Below, piece after piece: positions 35,291-46,705 of a stretch of 64,000 bases of DNA. The notes below the pieces were generated by a model. That model saw nothing but the letters and a program-made list of their open reading frames with translations. It was not told where the DNA came from and made no database searches. The translations under genes were made by a program, and so were the position numbers. Within the stretch, counting starts at the first letter, position 1, and each line of letters begins with the position of its first letter. This stretch comes from Conus ventricosus (Eukaryota; Mollusca; Gastropoda; Neogastropoda; Conidae), in NCBI GenBank assembly GCA_018398815.1, contig JAFLJL010004115.1:28600-92599 (forward strand), read 5' to 3'.

Positions 35291-36145
35291 TTAACCCTCT
35301 TGTAATCATAACGGGCGTCAGACGTGGAGCGCTGAGACAGCGCGCCAATAATTTCGAAACGGGCGCAGACGGGAGCTGCCCAGCGGCGCCTGGTTGTAAG
35401 GTACTTTTACCATCACGTAGCTGACTCCGTGAAAAAACTCGAGAGTTCACTAAAAGATGGTAGGGATTTCCTCACTATAGGCCCAGTAATCTGCAGCACT
35501 ATTTTTTGGATCTGGCCACCACTTCCATTTTTCACTAAGAAAAGAGGAGAAACTGCAAGCGAAGAGTTGGGCGAGAGACTGACTGAAATTTCACAAATGG
35601 GGCGTCGTCTGCATGAACAACAGCGAGATTTGATGATATACCTTGAGTAACTTCAGCGGGAGGAGTGGAATGCAAATTATCAAGAGATGAGAAGTAAGAA
35701 AATGGAGAGTTAGGAGAAGAGAATTATGTTGAAATCGCACCAATGAAAGGAAGGAAAATGGTGAAAGCGACCCTCATACAACGTGCGACCGCTCGTTCTG
35801 CAAAACAATGGCGACCCGCGTACACACCCTGCCATGTGGTCGCATCCAACAGCCGACAGGCCAAGCTCACATCACTGCCGGAACACAGCCACCCGGCACA
35901 ATATTAATTTCTTTTTCTCCTCTCACATTATTTCCAACTAGTAGCAGAAAAAACTACAGAATACGCTCAACAAAGACAAGCAGTTTTTAAGGGCAAACCT
36001 GACCCCCTCTGGTTCGACACAACACCTGACGAAAAGCGGGGCTGTCTCTGTACTGATTATTCCGTATGACAACTAATGGATTACGCGGAGAAGACGTCAT
36101 ATATGTGTTCTTTCTGCCAGTTGCCTCTATACTTTCACAAGAATG
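35291..36145 (+). mobile_element. piggyBac-like element P2, left copy, cut by duplication junction
   Basis: Begins with TTAACCCTCTTGTAATC at a TTAA (35,291-35,294). The plus strand carries remnants of an acidic N-terminus and a TNRYAQQ-like segment in broken frame, better preserved in the copy at 43,980. The element stops at the junction of the tandem duplication. Confidence 0.65.
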
Positions 36146-36681
36146 ACTGTTCCCAAAAAAGGGGGGTTCCCCGAATTTTGGTAGATTCCCGGGGGACGGG
36201 GAATAAAAAAATTGGGTTTTTTTAAAAACGGGTTATTTTCCAAAAATTGGTTTTGCGGGGGAAACCACACTGTTCTTTCCCCCAAAAGGCCATCGGTTTT
36301 TAAAGTTCCACATGACCCTAGCATTGACCATTTTTTCCATAAAATTTCAAACACAGTGGTCAAAGCTTGGGACGGAAAATTTGAAGGATTAAAAAGATTT
36401 TTCCGGGTTTTGGGGATGGGAAAATGGGGCTTTTCCCCAAGGGGGGGAAAAAAACCTGTAGTCCACCATGGTTGTAGACTGTAGCAGTTGTCAGACTTCT
36501 GGGGAAAGATGTTTAAACAGCTGTAATGGATTTATCTATACCGGAGAGGAATCGCTGCAAGAAAGCAAGGCAGATTTCAGCTCGTTTAAGTGAAAGGAAG
36601 ATTGGTCTTCCTGTTGCGGAGGGGAAAAGTTGAGGTGATTTTTCTTTTGGGGCTTTTTTTTGAAAAAAGGGCTGATTTATT

Positions 36682-36737
36682 CAGGGGGGGGATCTCCATA
36701 AAGGAAAAAAAGGAAAACGTCGGGGGGGGCGGGGGCA

Positions 36738-36797
<60 letters not shown>

Positions 36798-37137
36798 AAA
36801 AATTTTTGGGGTTTGCTAATTCAATTCTGTGCAATTGGTGCATTTTGAGACGAAATTTCACATTTTAAAAGGAAAAAAAAGCCAATACTGTTTTTTTTCC
36901 CCCTAATTGGAAATGAAAGAGGCGGGGGGGAACAGTAAACAAAAACAGTAAAAAGTGGGGTAACGTTTGCTCCTAAAAAAACCTGAACCAGAGTAACTTT
37001 TATTAAAGACTGGCACACCCTTTTAAACTTGAATAAAGTCGACAAATAATGACGAAAAATCTAATAGTGGGGGAAAAAAACAAGTGCGGCCAACAATGAC
37101 TGTCCTCCAATAATGACTTGGCAAAGATTTTGGACAA

Positions 37138-37172
<35 letters not shown>

Positions 37173-38252
37173 AGTTCAAAGAGGATAAAAAGGGAAATGA
37201 AAATTAAAAAAAATAATATAATGAAAATCTTCACAGCTGCACAAAGGGAAAACCTTTTCAAACCCTTTTTAAGGCAGATTATTTTTATAAAAAAAAGGGA
37301 AAATATTGCCCTTCAAAAAAGGGGTTGCGAGGGTTCCCTTGTACAACTAGTAAAGGTTTTATCTGTAATATATTTTCTTAATTTTTTTACCCGTTTCTCA
37401 TTTCAAAAGCCCCCCCCTTAGTCCAAAACTTTTAAAAGTCTTTTATGGGGAAGTTCAGTTGTTGGCCCGCGGTTTTTTTTTTTCCCCACTATTAGATTGT
37501 TGGTCTATGTATTTATTGGATTTATTCAAGTTTAAAAGGTCTGTGCCCAGTCTGAATAAAAGTTACTCTGTGTCAGGTTTTCTTATAGGTGCAAACGTTA
37601 CCCACTTGTTTACCTTTTTTGTTTAACACAAAAAGCTATAAAAATAAACTGCTAATACTTACTATCTTTCACAACTTGGACCATGTGTAGATGAGAGGAG
37701 TATCCTTTTCAACGAAATGGCACACAAAATTAATGAAGTTGTCCAGCTCCAAGTGTGGAGCTAGACATCTTGCATTATTTTTGTCCGCTTGATCCAGAGC
37801 TGTTATGTCTTGTTGTTGTAATGTGTCACAAAGCAACTTTTCCGCAGTGAACTGTAAGTTATTTGCACTCGGCAAAGATTGCAGTAAAGCAACGGCCACA
37901 GGCATTAAAATTTGGCTCTGAATGGCCTATCACTTCATCACCATCCACCTTACATCTCCAAACCAGTCCCACTGCACTTGTTCTTCAAAGAACTGTCGCA
38001 GGAAACATTTTTTCGCGTGAAAACGACGTCTCTTCGACATGTCGCCCATTTTGAAGATCGCAAAACCGGAAGGAGGAAAGTTACCAAGTTAAATGCGAAT
38101 CGAAGCCGTTAAGAATAGTCGAACAGTTTGTGGATAAATGACACCCGATGTTTTTGAGAAATGAATGAGAATCACAGATCGCTTCCGCGGAACTGACCAC
38201 GCTGTTACGCGGAAACGAACAAGGATCTACCGCGGAAAAAATCCTACCCCTG
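36682..38252 (-). mobile_element. hAT-like element, right copy
   Basis: CAGGGG termini at 36,682 and, reading inward, 38,252. Outer flanks are gatttatt and ttttatta. Contains the foldback (about 36,940-37,614, with a 35-base G run at 37,137-37,171) and the finger exon. Confidence 0.65.
37663..38049 (-). pseudogene. hAT-like element exon (right copy)
   Basis: An ATG at 38,049 (or 38,040) opens MSKRRRFHAKKCFLRQFFEE, a basic N-terminus, then VRWMVMK and a stop. The following region, which encodes the C2H2 finger in the left copy, is frame-shifted here (CNHC lost). A later segment reads APHLELDNFINFVCHFVEKD before donor GTAAGT at 37,657-37,662. Comparing both copies allows the exon to be delimited although neither is intact. 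Confidence 0.55.
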
Positions 38253-41200
38253 TTTTATTAGAAGAGGAGGAATTCTTTTTAATGGTTTGAAGGTAAGCAG
38301 ATTTAGCAACTGCTTTCTTCTCTGTTATTAAAGAAATCCGAAAACTGAGATGGTTCACAGTGGGAAGGTGGTCTTCCTTTGATTTTCTTAATGATGTTCC
38401 ACACTTTTTTTTGGAAGTTTTTGATGTCAGCCTGGAGCAGAGGCTTCTCCAGGACCGACGTTTCTGATTTTTAAAGTGTTGTCTAGATTTAGCACGGAGT
38501 TTTTGATGGGCTCGAGGTTGGGACCCGAAGGTCGTTGGTGTACATCCTGACGCTGAGCCCGTTTTCTAACTTTGGAAATTTGTTGGCAGTCTGGAAATCA
38601 AACCAGGGTGTTTTGGCATTTGAAGTTTATCGGAAGACACTGGAATACAAGCTTTGCACACTTGATCACAGGGTTAGTCAGTGATTCAGCTGGGTCCGGA
38701 CTCTGAAGAAAATCAGTGTCCTGGAAATTCTTTTAGAAATGTGGTTGCAATAGAGCCCAGTTTGCTTTCTTGTAATTTAGATGTTGAGAGACTGAGACGT
38801 GTTTCGTTTGAGGGTTGTTTGTAGTAAGACAGGGAAATGGTCACTTCGTGCAGATCGGTCATGGACAGGACCACTCATTGTCCAGGACCAGCGAGGGGTC
38901 ACAACCGACAAATTAAACACGAAATGTGAACCTGTGGAAGAGTGGATGGTAAGTTGCAGATCCGTCGTTAGACAACACCAAATCCCAAAATCCGAAAAGG
39001 CATTCCTCAATTAGCAGACCTCTGGATGACGAAAACTGACACTACCCCAAAGAGGATTGTGGACCGTTAAAGTCACCCAACAGCCAAAAAAGGTCGAGGG
39101 AAGTTCTTTAACAGCTTGACAAGGGCCTGACGACAAACCGGGAAAGGAGGAGGTAATAACGGAACAGATTGTCACTTCTTGTGGAGAGTGACTCTCGCAG
39201 CTACAGCCTGAAGGGCGGTAGACAAATGAGGACTATACACCAAAGTTTTATGTAGGAGAATGGGCAACATCCGCCCGACAGTCCCAACGTGGATGGTTGT
39301 GCAGGTTTTGAAAGGAATATTTAAAGCCAGAAAGAGTAAAGGTCTTCTGGCTTTGAATTTGAGTTTCCGAAGAGCCAGAGGAAGGTTTTTATAGATGGAC
39401 AAGAAGCTGCAGCTTCTCGAGTTGGAAATTTAGTCCACGGATATTCCAATGGAAGATTGTACGATCCATGTGCAGAGATTGCAAAAGGAGAGAGATCAGG
39501 TATTCTCAATCAACGATTGCCTCCATGGGAGCGAATTGTTATTCAGCTTCACTGGAGTGTGTTGGTTACTGACTGCTGGTCAGACTGCCAACAGGCGAAG
39601 AAGGTCTGGATTGGGGAGGGGTTGGAGGTTTCTTCTCTTCTCCACCATCGCCACACTGGGTTGAAACCTCCCTTGCCCGCACGGGCTCTGGACTGAGGAG
39701 TTCGAGGTTGGGGTGCGGGCTTTTTAATCTGCCCAGCAGCTGATGTTGTAGACTGCTGGCAGTCTGGAGGGGTGGCGGATTTTTTGCCTCCACCAGGGGG
39801 CATTTCATTTTGGGTGGATGGTGGTGGACTGCTTACCACAGAACTGACAGATTTTACTTGCAATGTCTTTGAAAACTGAATTCATCAGTCTGGCTGCAGA
39901 TGACCTAGTAAAGAAACTGTGCCGGAATTTCTTTTACTACCAACCGAAGCATTGGAGAAGCTATGGGCGTCTGACTGCCACATCCTGTTTCCGGGCTTCA
40001 AAAAAAATGAGACTTTTCGTTTTTTGACACGTTGGATAGCAGAGTTTGAATCCAAAGAGGACAGTTTCGTGGGAAGGGAGGGGGGGGTTCCGCCACGCAA
40101 GTTTGCACAAGGTGCCGGATCTTGCACGGCCATCATGGGTTGCCTTGCAGCAAATTACCACACACCTCCCTGCCCAGAACAGCGGTTTCCCTGACATGGC
40201 AACCTCTGGCACCTAAAACACCTCAACGGGGATGGCACATACAGTTGAACCCGAACATTCAGGTAGCGACTTTGTGACCGGAGGCAGCACAGGGTGTCAG
40301 AATGTCAGAAAGTGGGTTTTGGTGGCCACTCTTTCTGCACCCTTCTTTACTGTCACCCTGCGCACCTCGTCACACCCTGGACGCCAGCTCGATTTGATCT
40401 CTGCTCTGTGACACCAGATAAATCCCGGCAGCGAATTCACGGCCTTTCGATGAATTTAACTACGCGTTTGTGGGGAGTTACCTTGATCTCTGCCACAAGT
40501 TTCGTTGCCTTTAGCAGCTGTTCAGATGTTTTTGTGTTCTACATTTGAATGAGGATTGTGCCATTTCGCATCTTTTGATGGATAGAGGGTCTCCCAAACC
40601 CTTGCTAAACCCTGAAAAGCCCTTCTGGGATTGCAAAAGGGGGCTCAGAGTGAAAGGGGGGTCTTTCTGCTCCGTCCCTTTCCATTACGATAAGGGGGCC
40701 CAGGAAGCCCAGAATCCTGTCCCTTTGTCGTTCCTCAGTATCTGAATCACTGTCACCTTTCGAAATCCCTGAAACAGGAGATTGCTGCCTTCCTTTCCTT
40801 TTGGGTGGGGATATTTTTTAAAGAAGCCATATTAGTTTATTGTGAATTTCATCCCTCACTTACCCACACACCTTGGAGTCCAACTAAGGGGCCCAGGGCC
40901 AAGAAACCAATGTCTGACCCTTCCAGGGCTTCGAGAGAGATATACGACAAACAGAAAACCACCAAACCTATCCCCCCTGATCATGCTCAACTCCCGGGGA
41001 CAGAGAGCTGAGCACTGCAGGGTTCACTGGCCAGACTGGGGACTGCCTGTCTGGACCCAAGCCCAGAAGGGAGGTGCGATTAGTCACTCGGGCCAAAGTG
41101 TACTCCCTGTCTAGGAGAGGTCCGAGCCAAAGTGATGTGTTGTGAGCGCTGGCTCTCCAAACTCACCAGGATTCCTCATTCCCTCCGACACAGGTCGACC

Positions 41201-41604
41201 GCACGGCAAACGCGGCGGATTTAAGGAGACCACAGAGAGAAAAGGAGTGTGTAAAAGAAGGACTTGAAGGGGAGACGGAAGATAGGAAGAAAAAGGGCCA
41301 AATAAGGAGGCAGAAAACAAGGAAAAGGAGAAAGGCGGGTTACTCTTAGTCAGGATCCTCACCCTTAGCTTATCTACATCGGGAAAAGCCCTACCAGGGG
41401 CATCAAATTCTTCACGTTTCGCTTAGGCCATACTGCTATCTTCACCTCTCAGGCTACAAGCAGTGGTGAAAAAACCAGCCTATATCCCAAGTATTGAGCC
41501 CCCGTCAGCATAGCCTAAAGGATCCACTGGACCACGCAAACCCTCGACCACGACAAGGTCGCAACTCCCCCGGAGGGAACTGGTAGGGTAAAACAACAAC
41601 TTAC

Positions 41605-41662
41605 CGCCTGCTTCGCGTTGAGCCAACTTGAAGCGCTCGCAAAATCGTTGAAGCTCAGACCT
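41605..41662 (-). CDS. Candidate 58-bp exon 1, right copy
   Basis: Duplicate of 32,888-32,945 with acceptor GTTTTCAG and donor GCG/GTAAGT preserved and identical length. It reads RSELQRFCERFKLAQREAG. If the duplication is an assembly artefact, only one of the two exists. Confidence 0.4.
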
Positions 41663-42074
41663 CTGAAAACACAGAATATTTTGTTCAGTTTATGGCGTTA
41701 TTCACTTGAAAAGTCCTGAAAAAAACATGAAAAGAAGATAAACTAAACGTCATACCATGCTCTTATTTGACAAAAACACACACAATCAGAATTCAGTAAA
41801 CAAAAATAACTACAAGGAAAAGAAACACAGAACAGTTAAATCATTTAATGATCAATGTGAACTTGTGAACCCTCAAAGTCATTAACTTTGTGAACCTGTC
41901 TAAAGAAGCCACATAAGTCACAAACCCTTCTGAAATTTGTTCAACTTTGACATTTTTGGTCAACAGGGCCTGTAACACTGTACATTTCAGATTGTGTTTC
42001 ATGGGTCACTTTTGGCTCCAGACTCCATAAAGCCCATCTTATGACTAGGCGTTTTAAATAGAAAAAATTGCTTG

Positions 42075-42160
42075 CCTCAGAACATAATTGTCACAAGTAT
42101 TTTGAATACATTCTGACGGCCAATTCCTATCAAACAAGGTCATCACTGGCAAGAATAGGA
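42075..42160 (+). repeat. Dispersed repeat M1, copy 4
   Basis: Duplicate of copy 2, with 'ctgacggccaattcctatca' better preserved. Confidence 0.65.
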
Positions 42161-43284
42161 TTTTTATTGCGGAAACTGGTTACAGACTGCAGCTGATTTC
42201 TGGTTATGTTGAAACAGGTCTTTAATTGAAGCTTTTACATATATCATCGCACAGATCCTTTTCTTCATTGGAAAAAAAACAAACCCAGAAAGTCACGAAG
42301 TAGAAACAATATCATTATCAGTCAAGAAGGCTGGACCAAATTTAGAAATAAATATTCCAATCCATAATATTATCCATAATGAACCCCAATAAATCGAGGT
42401 GTATATGCCTAAAGCAGACTGCCACATATGAATGCAAACAGCCATATATAGGTGTCTAGCTCAGCACGATTCACACCAAGATTTCATTTCTGCTTTGGGG
42501 ACAGGCCAGTGATAACCTCACTTGCATTTTTTTTCCATTTTCTCATTGTCGTCTCATCGACTTGTCACTTTAAAAATCAGATTTCTGATTGCTTATTTCT
42601 TTTCAGTTGCTGCTGGTACATCCTTATTAAACATACAGCAAGACCACTCTAAGAAACCATAATCCAATACTGGATGAAGCGATTGTAGTTCTTCATTACT
42701 TGTAACAGAGCATGGCCAGGTTGTGACAGATACAGGACAATCGAAAATTGTGTACACAGGACTACTTTACATGCCTGTGTGGCAGACTAATGTCCCTGTT
42801 TAAGCTGAGTCGACGTAAGCACTAAATTTGCGCAAATCATATTCTAAGTTTCTCTACACATTTGGTTGCCTAACTTATTTCCAAGAGATAAATTTGCAAA
42901 TAAAGGACACTCATGCGTCTATGAACAATGGTATCTGCTTTATTTACGGCCCCCCCCCCCCCCCCCCCCCCCAGTCCTTGACAGTAATCACAGGCTCCAA
43001 AGGGAGACATGCGTAACAGCACAGAGTACATCACAAAAGAGTATACACTTCAATGCTTTCTTCTGGTGTGATTCCCTCCCTTCTGAAAACCCTGTTTCTT
43101 AGGATTTCTCAAAGTTGTTACCCAAAGATGTGCCATGTGTTAAATTAACATTTTAAGAAAACTGTCTTGCGTTTTTTTTTTTTTATTGACACATCACTTT
43201 ATGAGCTACCTGATTAGAATGATTTGTGGGCTTCACAAAATATGTTGGTAACCATAAAGTAAACTATAAAAGGCTGCCTTCTGA

Positions 43285-43390
43285 TGAGCAGCCTCTGCCT
43301 CAGATTAGGGAATGACAACAAGTGTTCAGATGACACATTATGACGGCCAATTCCTATCAAACAAGGCTCATCACCGGCAAGCACTACTCA
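43285..43390 (+). repeat. Dispersed repeat M1, copy 5
   Basis: Duplicate of copy 3, with 'tatgacggccaattcctatc' and 'aaggctcatcaccggcaag' well preserved. Confidence 0.75.
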
Positions 43391-43979
43391 GTGACTCCCT
43401 TCATGCCCTAAATGAAGACAGGGAAACGTAATGGGCATGTGGAAAAGGCTCATAAAGACCTTTACGACATGCTTACATGTGGCTTAACAGTCTTGCATGT
43501 ACTAGCAGGATGACATATTGGGTATATTTCTATATGTTTAGCACCTTTGATTTCAGGGGAGATAAGCCTGCTGTGGCTTAGCAACTTTCATGTCTGGGAT
43601 ATCTTTACATAGATTTTAAAATTTTATGGTGTACCATGTTTGCACAGACCCAAGTGCCTCTGAAGTCTTGCGGATATAAACTTCTGCTTTAGACTTTTCA
43701 CTTTATTCTGCCATCCTAGAAAAACCCCCACCCAATACACAAACTTGAAACTTAATTCACTGAAGGACTGAAAGATCTTGCCATTTTAGTTTGCAGTCTT
43801 TACTGGAATGTAATTTATATTGCATGTCAATAATCCTGTGCATTTTGGAGGTAATTTTCATTGCAGAGTCACTCTGTTCATGTACCTTGAAATTTTCGCC
43901 TTATTATTCAGTATCTGATCACCAAGCCAAAAAAAAGATTCTAATGTTTAATGACACAAGATCAATGAAAGCTTCTTTG

Positions 43980-45463
43980 TTAACCTCTTGTATTCCTAAC
44001 GGGCGCAGCGGGAGCGTGAGACAGCGCGCTAGATTCGTAACGGGCGCAGACGGGAGCTTGGCCCGCCGCCTGTGTATGGTACTTTTCCATCAACGTGCTG
44101 ACTCCGTGAAAATACTCGGAGAGTCACTAAAGCTTGTTGGGGATTTCCCATTAGCCCAGTAATCTGGCAGCATTTGTGGATGCTGGCCACCACTTCCCAT
44201 CACTAAGAAAGAGGGAAATGGCAAGCGAAGAGTTGTGCGTAGAGACTGACGATTTTCACAATTGGCGTGTCTGCTTACAACAGCGAGTTTGATGATATTC
44301 CTGAGTATTCAGCGGAGGAGTGGGATCAAATTATGCAAGAAGTTGAGAAGTATGAAAATGGAGAGTTAGGAGAAGAGAATTATGTTGAAATCGGCACCAA
44401 TGAAGGAGAGGAAAATGGGTGAAAGCGACCCTCGATACAACGTGCTACTCGCCGTTCTGCAAAACAATGGCGACGGCTACACATCCTGCCCATGTGGTCG
44501 CATTCCAACAGCCGACAGGCCAAGCGCACTCACTGCCGAACACTGCCACCGCACTAGATTATTTCTTTTTTCTACCTCTCCATTTTTCCAACTAGTAGCA
44601 GAAAAAACTAACAGATACGCTCAACAAAGACAAGCAGTTAAGGGCAACCTGACCCCCTCTGGTTCGACACAACACCTGACGAAAATGCGGGGCTGTCTCT
44701 GTACTGATTATTCCGTATGACAACTAAGGGATGACGCGTAGAAACGTCATATATGTGTTCTTTCTGCCAGGTTTCCTCTATACTTTCACAGAATGACTGT
44801 TTCCATGACTACCATGCGCAGAAAGTGGCTCCAACAGTTAGGGCAGTTTGCTAGTCTCTCTGTGTGTACGTGTATATATGCTTACCTGTAGTTTATGGTG
44901 ACAGTGCTTTGATGACACTTGGCAGTGACACTCTATCAATTTCTTCACAGCTATACATTGTGTAAATACATATGGACATGTATACGGCGCTTAGAACAGT
45001 GACAGAAAAACAATGAGGAACTGTGCTTGAATCTACAGTAACTGTTCAGTAGTGACAATTGACACTAGTTGTGTGTGACATTCTGTGGATTACCTGTGGG
45101 GACTGTACAGGCGGACAGAAGACAGATCATCTCACTTAGGCCGCAGCTTTCATTTTACAACACTAACATGGGATAACTGCATGTTGGTGTGCTGTATTAG
45201 AATTGTCACCATCGCATGTGACACATTAGGTGACATTTTGGTGACAGTGACACGACCTTTCACCTCGAGACACACAAAATCTTGCTCACAGTATAGAACA
45301 AAGCCTTGTGATCATACATGCGGAATTTCGTAGCTCTAGCGGTTTTTTTCTTGGTTGTGGTGAAGCATGAACCATACATACCCATTTTAAGGCTAAATTC
45401 ACCAAAAAAATCTGAAAACTAGGGGGAATTTGGCCTCAGAGAATCTGAATACAAGAGGGTTAG
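43980..45463 (+). mobile_element. piggyBac-like element P2, right copy, both ends present
   Basis: Starts at TTAA (43,980) with 'ttaacctcttgtattcctaa' and ends near 45,463 with 'gaatacaagagggttag', an imperfect inverted match to the TTAACCCTCTTGTAATC start of the left copy. At about 1.5 kb it is roughly 1 kb shorter than autonomous piggyBac elements, so internally deleted. Unrelated in sequence to the TTAA element at 11,973. Confidence 0.7.
44283..44745 (+). pseudogene. Truncated piggyBac-like transposase, N-terminal part
   Basis: A frame open from about 44,283 reads EFDDIPEYSAEEWDQIMQEV and then YENGELGEENYVEIG to a TGA at 44,421. It is very acidic, as N-termini of piggyBac transposases are. 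In a shifted frame the next segment holds FFQLVAEKTNRYAQQ at about 44,583-44,627, matching the conserved start of the piggyBac transposase domain (the F..I/LV.ETNRYA type motif). Then RGCLCTDYSV and a stop. The catalytic aspartate regions are absent, so it cannot transpose itself. Confidence 0.65.
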
Positions 45464-45530
45464 ACATCATCATTTAAAAAAAAAATAATATATCCGAAAA
45501 TCAATCAGGTGCAGAAAGAGAGAAGAGGCA

Positions 45531-45612
45531 ACTTGCCTCAGATTAGGGATCGTCAGCAAGTGTCATGTGACACATTATGCGGCAATTCCTATATACAAGG
45601 TTCGTCACGGCA
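45531..45612 (+). repeat. Dispersed repeat M1, copy 6
   Basis: Best-preserved central part: 'cttgcctcagattagggatc', 'gtcagcaagtgtcatgtgac', 'acattatg.cggcaattcc'. It lies just downstream of the piggyBac-like element P2. Confidence 0.8.
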
Positions 45613-46364
45613 GTATCGAAGTCCTCACCCAAAATTAACTTTTCAAATGACTTTTTTTCATTTTATCCAACTTAAAATTGATTGAGCCCATGCATCTGGT
45701 TATACAGAGGGGAATTTTAAGAATTTCAATTTAAAAGAAAAATTTCTCGGCCCCCAAAGAAAATTCCCCCAAACACCCCTCTCCTCATGGTATAATTTAA
45801 AAAACTGTAATATTGCACAAATTGCTGTAAAAGTGGTAGAAGCTATTGCCCAGGGGTCTGGGGGTTTTTTCTTCAAAAAACCGAGGTATAAAACTAAAAA
45901 AGTTGAGGTTGCTAAAAAAAAATTCAAGACGGGACCAAACCAGCTGGAAAGGACTGTGAAAAAAAAAAGCAGAAGAATATTCTAACTATAAACCCTGCTT
46001 TTTAAAGACAGGAAAAAAAACGGGTTTATTATCGTTTTTTCCTGAAAAATCTTAATTTATGAAACTATGTCACTTGTCAGCTTTCCCAAAAAAAGGGGTC
46101 TTCTTTTAAAAAAATTTTCCATTTTATTATTTTAAAAAAACTTTTAAAAGCTAGCTGGCTTGTAGTGGTAGCAAGTTTAAAAGGAAAGCATGCATGAACC
46201 TGCTGTTAAAGGGGGGAACAAGCTTTTCTTTTCCCCTTTTTTTAAAATTTTCAGTTTTGTCCCAGCCACCGGGCGCAGAAAAACTCTTATTTTTCCCGGG
46301 TTTTTTCCCGCACCGGGCACGAAATAACACTTTTTACTAAACTAGAACCCTTTTGATTTGTTGA

Positions 46365-46705
46365 AAGGGAAATTTTTTTTCAAAAATTACTTTTAAATTA
46401 ACTTACTTACCTTGGCTCCAAATTTGCAATAAGCGGCAGAAATTTTTGTTTCCCCTGCCTCGTATCCCAAAAAAGGGTCCGTTACGGACAAAAAAAACCC
46501 TTGAAAGGGCCTCTTTCCCCTTGCGCAGGGCCAAAAACCATCCTTTTTTTCGGGGTATACCCAAAAGCCGGGACTGAGAATTCCTGATGGAACCGGGGAA
46601 AGGCGGGGGGTAGGGAGGGCCTCTGCGTGGCCACGGTAAGTATGTTAAAATTAAACGTAATTTTGAATAAAAAATTTTCCTTTTAATTACACATACATCC
46701 CGTGG
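46365..46705. repeat. Inverted pair of an about 60-bp AT-rich element
   Basis: The block at 46,365-46,432 (ending 'acttacttaccttggctcc') is the reverse complement of the block at 46,628-46,705 (starting 'gtggccacggtaagtatg'), with about 195 bp between. Shared words include 'gaaaatttttt', 'aaaattac.ttt' and 'taa.atacttacc'. Confidence 0.55.

Larger units (their letters stand above)
27350..36145. repeat. Tandem duplication, left copy (about 8.8 kb)
   Basis: Collinear with about 36,150-44,800 throughout: LINE reverse transcriptase, hAT-like element with foldback, LINE endonuclease and ORF1, 58-bp exon, M1 repeats and piggyBac-like 5' end. The copy offset is 8,837 near the start (27,425 versus 36,262) and 8,651 near the end (36,060 versus 44,711). 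The drift comes from many small indels. The left copy stops abruptly inside the piggyBac-like element. Confidence 0.85.
36262..41577 (-). mobile_element. LINE C: duplicate of LINE B 5' part
   Basis: Same insertion event as LINE B, copied by the tandem duplication: same hAT-like insertion and same flanks. It starts mid reverse transcriptase at the junction and ends at its 5' terminus with the exact target duplication AACTGGTAGG (41,578-41,587). Endonuclease motifs are at about 38,830-39,470, with an SDHFPVLL-type end carrying the expected Asp-His pair. ORF1 knuckles (GRCVVICCKATHDG) are at about 40,120-40,215. Frame-broken throughout. Confidence 0.75.
41663..43979. other. Intron-like AT-rich DNA with two M1 repeats (right copy)
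   Basis: Counterpart of 32,946-35,290. A C run of about 25 bases at 42,948 replaces a short 'tgtccatgac' context of the left copy. M1 copies are at about 42,075-42,160 and 43,285-43,390. No coding signal. Confidence 0.55.
36150..44800. repeat. Tandem duplication, right copy (about 8.7 kb)
   Basis: Second copy of 27,350-36,145. Its first about 650 bases are visibly degraded: homopolymers are stretched (a run of over 55 C at 36,739-36,795) where the left copy is ordinary. The right end runs on without a break into the rest of the piggyBac-like element. Confidence 0.85.

Noticed and set aside
36586..36868. Poly-Pro or poly-Gly peptides at 36.6-36.9 kb
   Set aside because: They are translations of a C run of more than 55 bases that the duplicate copy shows as an ordinary GC-rich module.
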